A stretch of 64,000 bases of DNA from Gracilaria gracilis. Lineage: Eukaryota; Rhodophyta; Florideophyceae; Gracilariales; Gracilariaceae. Position 1 is the stretch's first letter, and every line of letters begins with the position of its first letter. The position numbers and the translations under genes were made by a program. The stretch spans positions 124,001 through 188,000 of the forward strand of contig JARGSG010000227.1 of the NCBI GenBank assembly GCA_030374805.1. Reading direction: 5' to 3'. The notes beneath the pieces were generated by a model. It had not been told where the DNA came from, ran no database searches, and saw only the letters and a program-made list of their open reading frames with translations. Positions 1 through 10,307 of the stretch are shown in pieces.

Positions 1-1352
1 AACTCTGCAAGACGCAGTCTCCAACACATTAAGCGGCCTGAAGGCTCCGATATGGAGAGTAGCCATCTCAAGGATGAGTGATCCGTGTAAACGGTGAAAT
101 GAGCCTCCATGAGGTAGGGGCGTAGTGCGCATAATGCCCAAACTACTGCAAGACATTCCTTCTCCGAGACGGAGTAATTCTTCTCATGCACGTTCAACGA
201 TCGGAACCAGTACCCAATTGGCTTGCGTTCCCTCTCTGGGATGGTTTGAAACAAGACGCAGCCTACCTGTTAGTCACTAGAATCCGTGTCCACGGTATAT
301 GAAAGTCCGGGTTTCGGTAGTGACAACACTGGTGGCGTGGTTACAGCCTCTTTGAGAGAGTTAAAGGCTTCCGTCTGAGTAGACGTGAATGGGTCCAACT
401 TAGGCGGCTGACCCTTCCGCAGAAGCGCGTTTAGAGGTGCCGCAATGTCCGCAAAGTTGGGAATAAACCGTCTATAGACGTTGACTAATCCTAGGAAGGA
501 TCTCAGTTCAGTCTGAGTAGTCGGTTCCGTGGCCTGTTTCAGCGACTTCACACGAGCTTCCTCGATCATGACACGTCCTGGACGGATTATGTGACCCAGA
601 TACTTGACAGTATCCGTGAAGAATTCGCATTTCCTCAGCTTGAGTGTCACTTTGGCGTCCCGTAACGTGGCCATTATGTCTCTCACATGTGTGAGGTGAT
701 CATCCAGATTATCTGAGAATACAATGACGTCGTCAAGGTAGACGAGACAAGTACGCCACTTGAAGCGGGCCAGTATGACATCAATAGCGCGCTGAAAAGT
801 AGCGGGAGCATTGGTTAAACCAAAGGGCATCCGTTTAAAACGGTAGAGGCCAGAATGGCAGACAAACGCTGCCTTGTCCTGATCCTCCTTTCTCACTGGA
901 ACCTGCCAGTATCCCCAGTTAGCATCCAAGACCGTAAATACGGTAGCATTTCCGAGAGAATCGATGTATTCATCCATACGTGGAATAGGGTACACGTCCT
1001 TGACGGTAAGAGCGTTTAGACGACGATAGTCGATACAGGAGCGCCAGGAACCATCCGGTTTCGGAGCCAGTACCACTAGTGATGCCCACGGCGAATGTGT
1101 CAGTTCTATAACTCCTGCACGGAGCATCTTGTCCACCTGAAATTGCTCTTCTTCTCTGGCCTTGGGCCCTGCCCTGTACGGATGTTGGGCTACTGGCCGA
1201 GAGTTCTGAAGGAGATCAATCCGGTGTTCCGTGGTATTTATCACTCCGAGAGAACCATCCCACATTGTGGTGAATTCACGAAGCATATCGCGCAGTCGTT
1301 TGCGGTGTGTCTCCGGAACATGTCCGAGGTCGAGTTCTTCCAATTCCTTCAC
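1..1352 (-). mobile_element. pol part: reverse transcriptase and start of RNase H
   Basis: This stretch has typical Ty3/Gypsy reverse-transcriptase sequence, including the catalytic motif YLDD and the conserved VYPIPRMDE block. The start of RNase H follows (YTVDTDSSD). It belongs to the broken element at the left edge and is a fossil part, not a host gene. Confidence 0.85.
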
Positions 1353-1448
1353 TGGGTCTAATTGGTCGTAACTCGTCTGAACGCGTGTCTTCTTTGTCTT
1401 AACAGGTTGCTGACCCGAGATACTCGGCGACGGAGACGAATGAGATTC

Positions 1449-2435
1449 CTACTCCTCCCCCTCCTTGGAGTGAACGATTCCGAGCTCATCGGCAGCAGTC
1501 ATCTTCGTCGGTACCAACGCAGTTGGATGCGGCATGACCGAGCCAATCACTTGGGTTTTCACCAAATACTGCGTTGTTTTGCCTAGATTGGCTATCAACA
1601 CGTAAAACGGATTATCCGATTCCACCTGGACCACTCCATTAGCAATGGCAAGAGAGTATTTATCATACAACGACGGCAATGGCTGGACGATTTGTAAACA
1701 GTGTTGACGGGAATTCACCTGTACCCAGACTTGAGACTCTGGAGGCACGCGTGTCGCGGAGGCAACACGAAGCTTCGTAGATTCCCAAGAACTCGGTGGT
1801 GCTTCCTGCGCCGCAGGTAGAGGTACATGCTCCTTGGAGGCATGCGTCAAAGGACGACGAAAAGTCGGCACGGACGAACCATCTTTCATTTCAACACGCC
1901 TCTGGCGGGGCCTAATGGCATCGACAAAGCGGTCGCAAAAGTCACAACCCAAAATGACGGGGGCGGCCAGGGACCGACAAACGACAAAGTAGAGCTTCAC
2001 CACGCATGATCCCAAGCGGATTACCAACTCGATGTATCCTACCGTTGACAACGGGTTGTTATTCGCGTCAGCGACGTCAGGAATGTCGCCATGGCGAATG
2101 TGTGACCGCAAGGCGGGTGGCAATGCTGTCTCAACAATGAAGTTCGGACCTACGCCTGTATCTAATACAGTGAGATAACGCACCATAAACTGGGGTGAAA
2201 GGCCAAGGTCGGCAGGGACCTTGTAATTGCGCTTGGCCATCACCATAACTCTATCCGGGACCCGGTTATTTCTTACCCGTATCCACGGTCGACGAAGAAC
2301 ACCAAGGTGTTCTGAGTTCACGTCTTCGACGGCCTGTTTCCTCGAGAGGATTCGGACCTGGGAGCGAGGCAGGGACGCCACGGGCGCCTTTAGCCTCAAC
2401 TCTGAGGGCGCCTCTCCAAGAGAGGAGACTCCCAC
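1449..2435 (-). mobile_element. retropepsin part of the broken element
   Basis: An aspartic-protease active-site motif (VLDTGVGPN) is followed by a flap-like region and an ILGCDF motif, as in Ty3/Gypsy retropepsins. It matches the layout of the protease part of the second element (VLDTGAGPN). It lies between the gag and reverse-transcriptase parts of the same broken element. Confidence 0.75.
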
Positions 2436-2698
2436 AATTAGTTTTTCTGAGCAGATTCCGCCTGAGGCGTGTGCTCAGTGTTTTGAACCATTGATGCCTG
2501 GACACCAGCGGCAGAAGCGTCCGCAGTAGCGGTTGAATTTCTCTCGAGAGGGGTACGGGGGTGAGAGGTCACCATGTTCTGGGAAATCGGAGCCGCAATT
2601 GTGCGTGGAATATCCATCTTCGCGCGGATGTACGATGCCATCGGAACGGAAGCCTTCGCCTCGGGGGAGAGGGATTAGTAGTTGGCAATGACTTGTGC

Positions 2699-4627
2699 CT
2701 ATTCACGCATGGTTAAAACGCACTGCGAAGAAGTATGCCCTCGCGTATAGCAGAGGTGACAGATCAATCCAACAACGGCATTGACGTTCCAAGTATTCGA
2801 GAATCGCACCGCTGGGCGGGAAACTTGCCAGCCAGGCCGTGAAGCCCGGGTTCCACCGTTCTCATATGGCAGTCGAGGCGGTCGAACTCGGTTCGAATCT
2901 GCATACAGCAGTGTGTCGTCCGGAGCCGTTTGAAACGAGGCATCCGTGGTTGAGGGAAGCTCCGTTGTCGGGATTGAAAGCACGTCGCTACGGGCAAAGT
3001 GCACCTGATCATACTCCTTTCAGGAGTGTTCATCAGCCAGCATTGACGCCGACAGGGTTCCCGATTCCAACGTCAACGCTTTAGCGGACTTCAACTGGGT
3101 ACCCTGCACTCGTGCGCGTAGCGCATCGCCTTCGGCGCGTGCATACTGCACCAGTTCCAAGTACGTATTCTTACGGTTCTCTTCACGGCGACGGGCCACT
3201 AGGGTCCGTATAGCCGGGTCTAGTCCATCAACGAACATGGTACAACGCTCTTGAGCGGAATAAACATTGCCTTAACGGTGGAAGGCCTTATTCAGGCGCA
3301 CCGAGTAATCGGTTTCCGTTTCGCCGGGGCGTTGTTTAGTGTCTCTCAGAGCGAGAATAGGCGACTGGATGGCGGTACCAGTAGCATAGGACCTCAGTAG
3401 ATACTGAACTGCTTCAGGCCAGCAAGTAACCCCTCCTTCAGAGGCGCGCGATGAACCTCTTACAGAGTTGTACTGATCTTCCGCAAGTCCGCGTAGAAAA
3501 TAGGGCAGCGCGACAAACGCCTGTCCTTCATTCATCCCAAGGATGTCGGCTTCCGCTACCAAGCGTGATAGGAAATCCAACACCAAGATGGGATCATCGC
3601 CTGTAAACAGTTGATTACGGAGCGACAGCTGCATCCGTTTGAAACAGTCTTTGACCTTTCCCGTCCCACTGGGAGTTCTATCCAATGAGGAGTCCTCCAC
3701 ACGGTAATACCGGTATGAAAACAGCTTCTTGTAGAGCAGATTGGTAGGCTTCAACTCTTTTAATCCGGAGTGCTTTCTTCCCTTCGAGCGGGCGCGTATC
3801 ACACCTTGGGTGGCCGATGACTGCTTTGAGAGTGACGAACGCTCACGAGGAGCGTCTTCCACCGACGAGTGGGACGAATCAGACCCGGTTGACCGGCGTG
3901 AAGAAAGAGAAGATGCCGACGAATCAGAGTCGTAGTTCCTACGCTCCTTGCGTACTTTGGATCCACTGACCTTCTTGTCACGGTGTGAAACAGCAACCGC
4001 CTCAGCCGTGCGATTGGCTCCAACCAGGACGGTTTGTTCCACCGTTTCTAGACGGGCGCGGAGGCGAGTAAACTTCTCAGCCACGTCCTCCACGAAATTA
4101 GCGGGTCCTCCGAAAGCTTCCAAGAGGGAGTTGACATCACCACGCAATACGCGGAGATCCTCAGAAAAGTCCTGCAAAGCAGTGTCATCCACCTTCTTTC
4201 GAAGTAGCGACAACTCCTTAGCAACGGTAGAATGGGCAGCCCGCGTGGAGCGGAGCTGCTCTTCCACAGTTAAGTGGGGGGTGTCATTGACAGTAGCCCT
4301 CAGAGGTGCCTCCGGAATGGGCGCTACGGAAGGGACCGTACCGCCTACGATAGGGGCGGGACCAGCAACGGCAGGAGCCGGTCCATCACCTCGATGAGGG
4401 TTGATCAACGACGTGGGCGGAAGTCGAGTGGTCGTCGGCACAGCTTCAGTAGCCGGCATCCCTTCGGTCCGGGACCGTGAACGGGTGGGGATCCGTGACG
4501 GAAGTGGCGGATCCGATCTTCCAGTCTGACTGCCTGTCTTCGGACGATCTGACAGCGTCATGACGAGAACAACCGTACAACGGGAAAGTCGACAGCTATT
4601 GGGCTGGGACTTCCAGTGAACTTCCAA
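2699..4627 (-). mobile_element. gag part of the broken element
   Basis: The gag-like stretch contains a charged Ser/Arg-rich segment, a retrotransposon gag core with FTGDDPI and YFLRGLAEDQY, and near its end a zinc knuckle CHLCYTRGHTSSQC (C-x2-C-x4-H-x4-C). Its relation to the gag of the element at 9653-21160 is visible by eye. It is a broken fossil. Confidence 0.75.
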
Positions 4628-4887
4628 ATGGACACAAGGGCAAAAGTACTAACCTCGCCACGAGTGAATTCACGGGTGAATCTTCCGACAAAACTAGTCG
4701 TTCTAAGTCGGGAGACCACTTGTGGAGCAACGCCTTTGGCGGAAAAAGCGCAGGCTCACGAAGACGTTCGGAATCTTCCCCTCGACAGGGCAGCACAGCG
4801 AACGGAGCACTCCATGAATGACACAGTTAAGCCGGGTGTAAATCCGAGGTCAAACCACCGCGTCGGAGCGTTAGGCTGATTAGTAGT

Positions 4888-5403
4888 CGGTAGAGATCCA
4901 CGTGTTCAAACGGTCACGAGATGAGTCCTCGAAAGAGAGTAGCACGGCAACGACAAGGTGTTGGAAACGGGCCACTGAGAACAGGGCAAAAAGGCAAACC
5001 CAAAACGGGGGGAATACAAACCACCAGAGTGGGGAAGAGAGAGAGAGGGAATAAAGCAAACCCAATACAGGGGCGAGTATACGACAATAGGTCAGAACGA
5101 GACACACAAATAGTGGTTATACTCTGAGCGCCACAAGGGTGGGTAACTATACGTGAACAACGCAGTCGTCACTCCACTTGGAGGTGAACAATCCGCGAAG
5201 GCGTGATAGTTAGAGCCAGAAGCCCTTGCTTGGCAAGGGGCAATTTACTTGGGGGAGCGGTGCTCAACCCTCTAAGTACTGAGCTCGGCGCACCACTGAC
5301 AGTGGGTGCGCCGGGCAAAATAATCTATAAAATATCTAAGTAAATACAGCAATGCTGGGTGCACTGCCTCCGGCATATCCGTGCTACAGGTGTGCTATTC
5401 ACA
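4888..5403 (-). repeat. LTR and primer-binding site of the broken element
   Basis: On the minus strand, TGGATCTCTACCG lies about two bases inside a CA-ending repeat and fits a primer-binding site for a tRNA 3' end. The inner LTR end is at about 4903 (TGTTCA on the plus strand). A candidate outer end with matching inverted TGAACA is at 5159; another lies near 5403. A hairpin of GGCGCACC and GGTGCGCC at about 5287-5312 resembles in kind the hairpin in the second element's LTR, which favours the longer version. Confidence 0.5.
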
Positions 5404-5858
5404 ACCGCTAAGCCACTCCTCGAGCCGTGCAATTCACGTGTACATGTGTGGAAATTATCTCAGCGAGGTGGCACGCTAATAGCGGTGTAGCTCAAATATA
5501 TCTACTAACGCATGATGTGGAAATTAACTAAGTACCTCAAATCGCCTCCAAGGGGTCTTGTCCTTCAGCCTGTGCCACTGGGACAGTAATAGATAGAAAT
5601 GTTTGCGTTCAGCAGCGAAAGACGGACGCTGAAGTAGCGGAGAAGGCACGGAAAACCATGACGACAGAAGCCACTGATGTCATGATATGTCATAAACTGT
5701 TCAAACTTTTCCGAAACGCAGAAACGGCCACTAATATAATAATGAATGCGATAACCCCACTGAAAACGGAGAAGGAACTAGTCTGAAGTGGTACAGGTAA
5801 GATCAAACTAAGAGCGCTAGACTGCGGGGCTCCTGCAAAGCACAAAACGGTGGCACAA
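5404..5858. other. no gene recognised
   Basis: This stretch lies between the broken LTR element and the small coiled-coil frame. No domain, RNA gene or clear repeat was seen. Confidence 0.5.
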
Positions 5859-6230
5859 ATGCTTGCGGAACGGCGGGAAAAGGAGGCAGACAAACGCGAG
5901 AAGGAGCTGAAGAAACAGTTGAGGTTGCAGGAGAAAGAATCCCATCGCAAGGCGAGAGAGGCAGAGAAAACCAAATTGCAGGCTGAGAAAACCAAATTGC
6001 AGGCTGAAAGGAGAGCTCAGCAGGCCGTACGAGCCACAGCGAATGCCAAGAAGGCTTTCGTCCGGTTGTATCAACAGATATGCAAAGCGTCTTTGCGTAG
6101 TGCTAAGAAACTACGTGCCCGTGCTTTGGGTTGCATGAACCTGAAGGACAGGAGACGGTCTTTAGCAAGCATGCATATATGCGCTGAAATCGTAGATGAC
6201 GTAGTTGGCGCGGGATGCGGCGTGCCGTGA
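5859..6230 (+). CDS. small lysine/glutamate-rich coiled-coil protein, doubtful
   Basis: This frame of 123 aa is measured from the first ATG; a GTG nine bases earlier is less likely. Residues 1-60 are a long charged heptad-like segment (RREKEADKREKEL and similar) predicted by eye to form a coiled coil. It includes a perfect 21-bp tandem duplication at 5964-6005 that encodes EKTKLQA twice. The second half is basic (SAKKLRARALG), ends in a Cys/Gly-rich tail, and shows no known domain. It sits between two transposons, so it may be a gene fragment, part of an unrecognised element, or chance. No function is assigned. Confidence 0.3.
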   Translation: MLAERREKEADKREKELKKQLRLQEKESHRKAREAEKTKLQAEKTKLQAERRAQQAVRATANAKKAFVRLYQQICKASLRSAKKLRARALGCMNLKDRRRSLASMHICAEIVDDVVGAGCGVP

Positions 6231-6463
6231 ATTCCAAATATGACCCAGTGGCCTACATGTCGGTGATGCTGAGGGCTCGAGGGGTGTTGAAGAGGTGGTT
6301 CGAAGGAATGGCATGAGCAGATTTTGCGAGGAGTTTGGCTGAAGGAATGAAGCACGCGGAAGCGATTGCACAAGATTTGGAAGGCTGAAATGCTATAGGT
6401 TTTGAGATAAAGTGAAAGAGTTTGAAATGTGTCCAATTTAAGCCTTTTCGAAACGGTAGCTAG

Positions 6464-6496
6464 TGTCTATTCGACATTGACCTCATATGAGGTCAA
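6464..6496 (+). repeat. left terminal inverted repeat with subterminal palindrome
   Basis: TGTCTATTCGAC follows CTAG. Two bases further in, a perfect 20-bp palindrome TTGACCTCATATGAGGTCAA fills 6477-6496. The right end of the element has the same 16-bp terminus and a near-identical palindrome at 21941-21956. Confidence 0.7.
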
Positions 6497-6797
6497 TATT
6501 GATTGTCTTGTAACTTTGTATAGAAGTCCCAAAAAATTTTAAAAACTTAGTTTGTCAACCGACCTCGATCTTCCCTTCGAAGACTAAGCAGAAGTAAATC
6601 ACAACTCTGTCCACTTCCCTGTAGGCTGTCTACTTTTTCTGTCACGTCACCAAGATCTCTCCAATATGCCGCCGTCAACAGATCTGCGCCGCGTTATATG
6701 AACAACTGTACACAGCCGTGCTCGACTTGTCACCTCCGAATCTGTATGTAAACGCTACTTCGGATCACTTTGGAAATCTGAAACCGTCAAGGGAACC

Positions 6798-9555
6798 GTG
6801 ACAAATGTGGAAACCAAGCCAGTCAATGGTCGTAATATGACTTTTATCACTATTAATTTCAGTTTACCCAAGCGTGAGAAAGAGTGTACTCTACCGTTAT
6901 GTAGTGTGAAGCTTGGCAGTGGTGTCAACGAAAAGACTGAAGCAGTTCCGGCTGTTGCAGAGGTTTTACTGAGCGCTGGTGCGGTTCAAACTGCTGAGGA
7001 TAGCGAAATCCCTCCAACTCAGCAAATTTTGCAGTCTGATGGAAACGAATCTTCAGGTGCAGTGAACCAATCAGTGACGGCTCATGAAAGACAATGGAAC
7101 ACGGAGAAAATCTGTATGCCGTTGAATGGCTCCATGCAATTGCATCAATGGAAGATCATTGGTCCAGCCGGAGATTTCATCTCTTCTCGTCATGTGCCAC
7201 AAAGTATGGAAGCAATTGACTACTTTATGTGGATGTTTCCTACTGGATATCTGCACTCAATTTTGAAGAAGACTAATGCCAAGCTCAGAGATCGTTTAGC
7301 AGCTGAAACATCTGGTGGAGAGCTTCTGAAGTTCTTCGGCATAATTATTCTTATTACGCGATTAGAATTCTCAGATCGAAGAGAGTTATGGAGCCCAAAG
7401 CATTTTTCAAGTTATCTTCCTGCCCCGTCAATCGGTAGGGCGATGTCACGAAATAGATTTGAGATGCTGAAAAGTTGTATCTCTTTCAGTGGCACGCACA
7501 ATCGTGACGTTCAGGGTATGGCGCGCTGGAGCCTGGTAAATGGTTTTGTGCAAGCAATTAACCAACACCGATTATAATTTGTCACACCATCTCATGCTCT
7601 ATGTGTTGACGAAAGCATGTCACGGTGGTACGGATTGGGAGGTGACTGGATCGATGTAGGCCTTCCTCATTATACAGCCTTGGATCGCAAACCCGAAAAT
7701 GGATTGGAAATGAAGACCGTTTGCTGTGGAAGAAGTGGCATAATGTTGAAAATTGAGCTGAATATGCGATCTCAAATGCCTGCTTTAGAGTTTTCTTCAG
7801 ATCATGGACATGGCACTGCTGTTCTATTACGGCTGGTGCAGCCATGGTTTGGATCTGAGCGACTAGTGTGCGCAGATTCATTCTTTGCCAGTGTGCATAC
7901 GGCAAATTCTCTTCTACAAAATGGACTGAGATTTACTGGAGTTATAAAAACTGCAACTCGAGGCTATCCGATGAAACAACTTTCTGAAATCACTTTATCG
8001 AACAGAGGTGAATTTGTGTCTATGGTATCAAAGGGAACTACCATTAATACCTATTTAATGGCAATCATGTGGGTGGATAGAGAACGAAGGTACTTTATAT
8101 CAACTTCTGGAACAGTTAGTCCTGGTACTGCTATAACGAGAGAAAGATGGAGGAGGGAAGGCAACATTTCCAAAAAGATTGAACTCGAGGTTTCTATTCC
8201 TGAAGTATGTGAGGAATATTATAAAACATGTTCAATGATCGATAGACATAATCGATCCCGTCAAGATGATTTGAAGCTTGAGAAGAAAATCGAGGTGAAA
8301 GAGTGGTTTTTTCGTGTCAATTGCTCCCTACTGGCTATCTGTATCGTGGATGCTTTGGATCTTTATAAAGCAGCCAATGGTGGCCGCCAGTTGAAGAGCC
8401 CACACAATTTCTATTGTGAATTGGTGGACGAACTTGAAGTGCAACGCCCTCCTTGAAAGATTCCCATGGTTTAGTTCTTTCCGACATGTCGGCTGGGTTA
8501 ATTATGACTACATACGATGGCCACGTTGGTGAATGGGACACGTGGGACACGGCAGAGTCCAGGAGGTTGGCACAGCATGGCTGGTAATTCTGCACCCTTT
8601 ATGGGGGTATTCTAGATTACTATGGTACTTGCCGTACAGTACGGGAGGCGAGCTACACTACTTAGTGCGCCGGCAACTCTGCCGTAGCACCCAGTAAACC
8701 TCCCCCAACCAGGGTTTGGGCTCTAGACTGCTTCGCCTTCGGCGGTACTCAACTCCTCCTTGGCGGGATATCCCGTAGCCTACGGACTGTCTATCCTCCC
8801 TGCATACTCTAAACGAACCCAATATTGGGAGTATTTACCAATTGCTGTCGCGTTCGCCCTTGTATAAGGTTTCCACCGGCCTTGCCGTATCCTTAACCAC
8901 ATCCTGTGGACTCCCCTTTTTCTTTTCTTTCCTTTCCCTTTTTCCCCTTGCTTTTGGGTGGTTACTCCGCCACTCGCAGCCTGTGCTGACACCGCGTCGC
9001 ACTCGCCACACTGTGGACACTTCGCCTTCTTGGTGGATAACACACACACGCCGCTCACGCGGAATACCTTCTTTTCTCACCTTCCTACGCTCGTCGTGAA
9101 AGGTGACCTCGGCCTTACACCCTGACTTAGTCGTGTCATCCCTGGAAGGGTTCTGCTTGCTGTGCTACCTCGTGTGAGAAAAATCCAGAACGTCTTCGTG
9201 GTTCTTTCCCCATTGGGGCATTGCACTACAGAACTGATCGATAACACTTGGGATCAAACAGGTCTTTTAAGAAAGAAATGAGAAAGAAGTTGAAGCAATT
9301 GACCCGCACTCAAAACCTGCTGAAACTGGAATTCATTTGATGCAAACAAGAAAAAAAAGGAAAACCAACGACGGAAGCATATCAAAAGCTCTTTACCAAG
9401 GTCGCTGCAACTCATGTGGAGGAAAAACGAAGTCTAAGTTTATATGTTCTGATTGTCATTTCAGTAAGAACAAAGATGTTTATTTGTGCCACACTGGTAC
9501 CGGTAGAGATTGTTTTGCTCTTCATTTAGACAATTTTCACGGTGTTACGCTTTAG
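6798..9555 (+). pseudogene. piggyBac-family (DDE_Tnp_1_7) transposase, degraded
   Basis: The first part (6798-8434) carries the N-terminal domain and the DDE core: first Asp in CVDESMSRWYG, second in VCADSFFAS, third in MWVDRERRY, then the helical YYKTCSMIDRHNRSRQD segment. A C-terminal cysteine-rich zinc domain (CNSCGG...CSDC...CHTGTGRDCF) lies at about 9400-9555. An in-frame TAA at 7575-7577 interrupts the first part just before the first catalytic Asp; the frame is otherwise continuous to 8434. A solo LTR inserted at 8435 separates the core from the zinc domain, and these two also lie in different frames across the join. The last seven residues before the stop at 8456 come from the LTR. 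The gene is dead but young enough to read easily. Confidence 0.85.
8435..9230 (+). repeat. solo LTR, 796 bp, inside the piggyBac transposase
   Basis: The repeat begins TGAAGTGCAA and ends TTGCACTACA, a 9-of-10 inverted match with the TG...CA ends of LTRs. It is flanked by a perfect 5-bp duplication GAACT at 8430-8434 and 9231-9235. No gag or pol lies between the ends, so it is a solo LTR left by recombination between the two LTRs of a former element. It is not obviously the same as the LTRs at 9653 and 20653. Confidence 0.85.
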
Positions 9556-9652
9556 TTGACCCACTAAAGTGTAAACAAAATTGTCAACCTTCGTTTTTGG
9601 TACTAAAATGAGCATTTCTATCATAAAGAAAAAGACAGTTTAATTACCTTTA

Positions 9653-10160
9653 TGTAGTACAATGAGACCTCAATGGGTTGGTGCCACGTGGGTCTACTGG
9701 TGCGCCTTGCTGGCTGCACTGTACCCAATTGGTATTCTGTATTTTATAATTTCTAATTTCTAATTTATAGTCTAGGATAGTTTAGCATTGCTGGCCCATG
9801 ACAGTAGGTCATGGGCACAGCCGATGACGTCATGCCCGCATGGGAGATCGGCGTCGGTGCACCTTGTATATATTGTGGTGCACCTCGCCTTCCCCCTCGG
9901 GTATTGTAAAGTCAGGCACCACTAGGGCAGTAACTATACCATCTTGGTCACTTGCTACTCTATTACTATTCAGGTTTTACCGCGCGTCGACGTCTACTAC
10001 CGTACACCTACACGGTCTAGACTAGTTGCCCCGCCGTTTGCCCCTGCGGGTTTCAGGTGCCCTACTACCATATTGGTTGTGTGTTTTTCCCCTTTAGGTT
10101 GAGCCCTCGCGCGCTCCCTCTACCAGGCGGACCCCACACCTTATCGGTATTTGTACCACA
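9653..10160 (+). repeat. 5' LTR
   Basis: The LTR is 508 bp and begins TGTAGTACAA, ending TTGTACCACA (inverted ends). Inside are a hairpin GCCCATGAC/GTCATGGGC at 9794-9816, a CRE-like TGACGTCA shortly after it, and a TATATA-type box (TTGTATATATTG), consistent with a promoter. The copy at 20653 lies exactly 11,000 bases away. Confidence 0.95.
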
Positions 10161-10163
10161 TTT

Positions 10164-10176
10164 TGGTCTCCCGACC
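10164..10176 (+). other. primer-binding site
   Basis: TGGTCTCCCGACC lies four bases after the 5' LTR. It begins with TGG, as expected for pairing with the CCA end of a tRNA whose acceptor strand reads GGTCGGGAGA. The tRNA identity was not determined. Confidence 0.65.
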
Positions 10177-10307
10177 TAGAAGTTTCTTGGTTTTTGTCGT
10201 ACCTTTACTGGTGAACAGAAGACATTCGAAAGGATTCTGGAAGTTCACACACCTATTTGGTTTCGTAGGAATACTCGCGAAGCAATTGGATACCACTATT
10301 TGTCACT

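Larger units (their letters stand above)
1..5403 (-). mobile_element. Ty3/Gypsy LTR retrotransposon, broken copy, cut by window edge
   Basis: This is a fossil retroelement read on the minus strand. From right to left it has an LTR, a primer-binding site, gag with a CCHC zinc knuckle, a retropepsin, and a reverse transcriptase that runs off the left edge. The gag carries the same FTGDDPI motif as the younger element at 9653-21160, so the two belong to related families. It looks broken, with several breaks (about five), and is clearly older than the second copy. The outer LTR end is not resolved: it could lie at 5159 or near 5403. The second LTR and integrase would lie outside the window. Confidence 0.85.
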
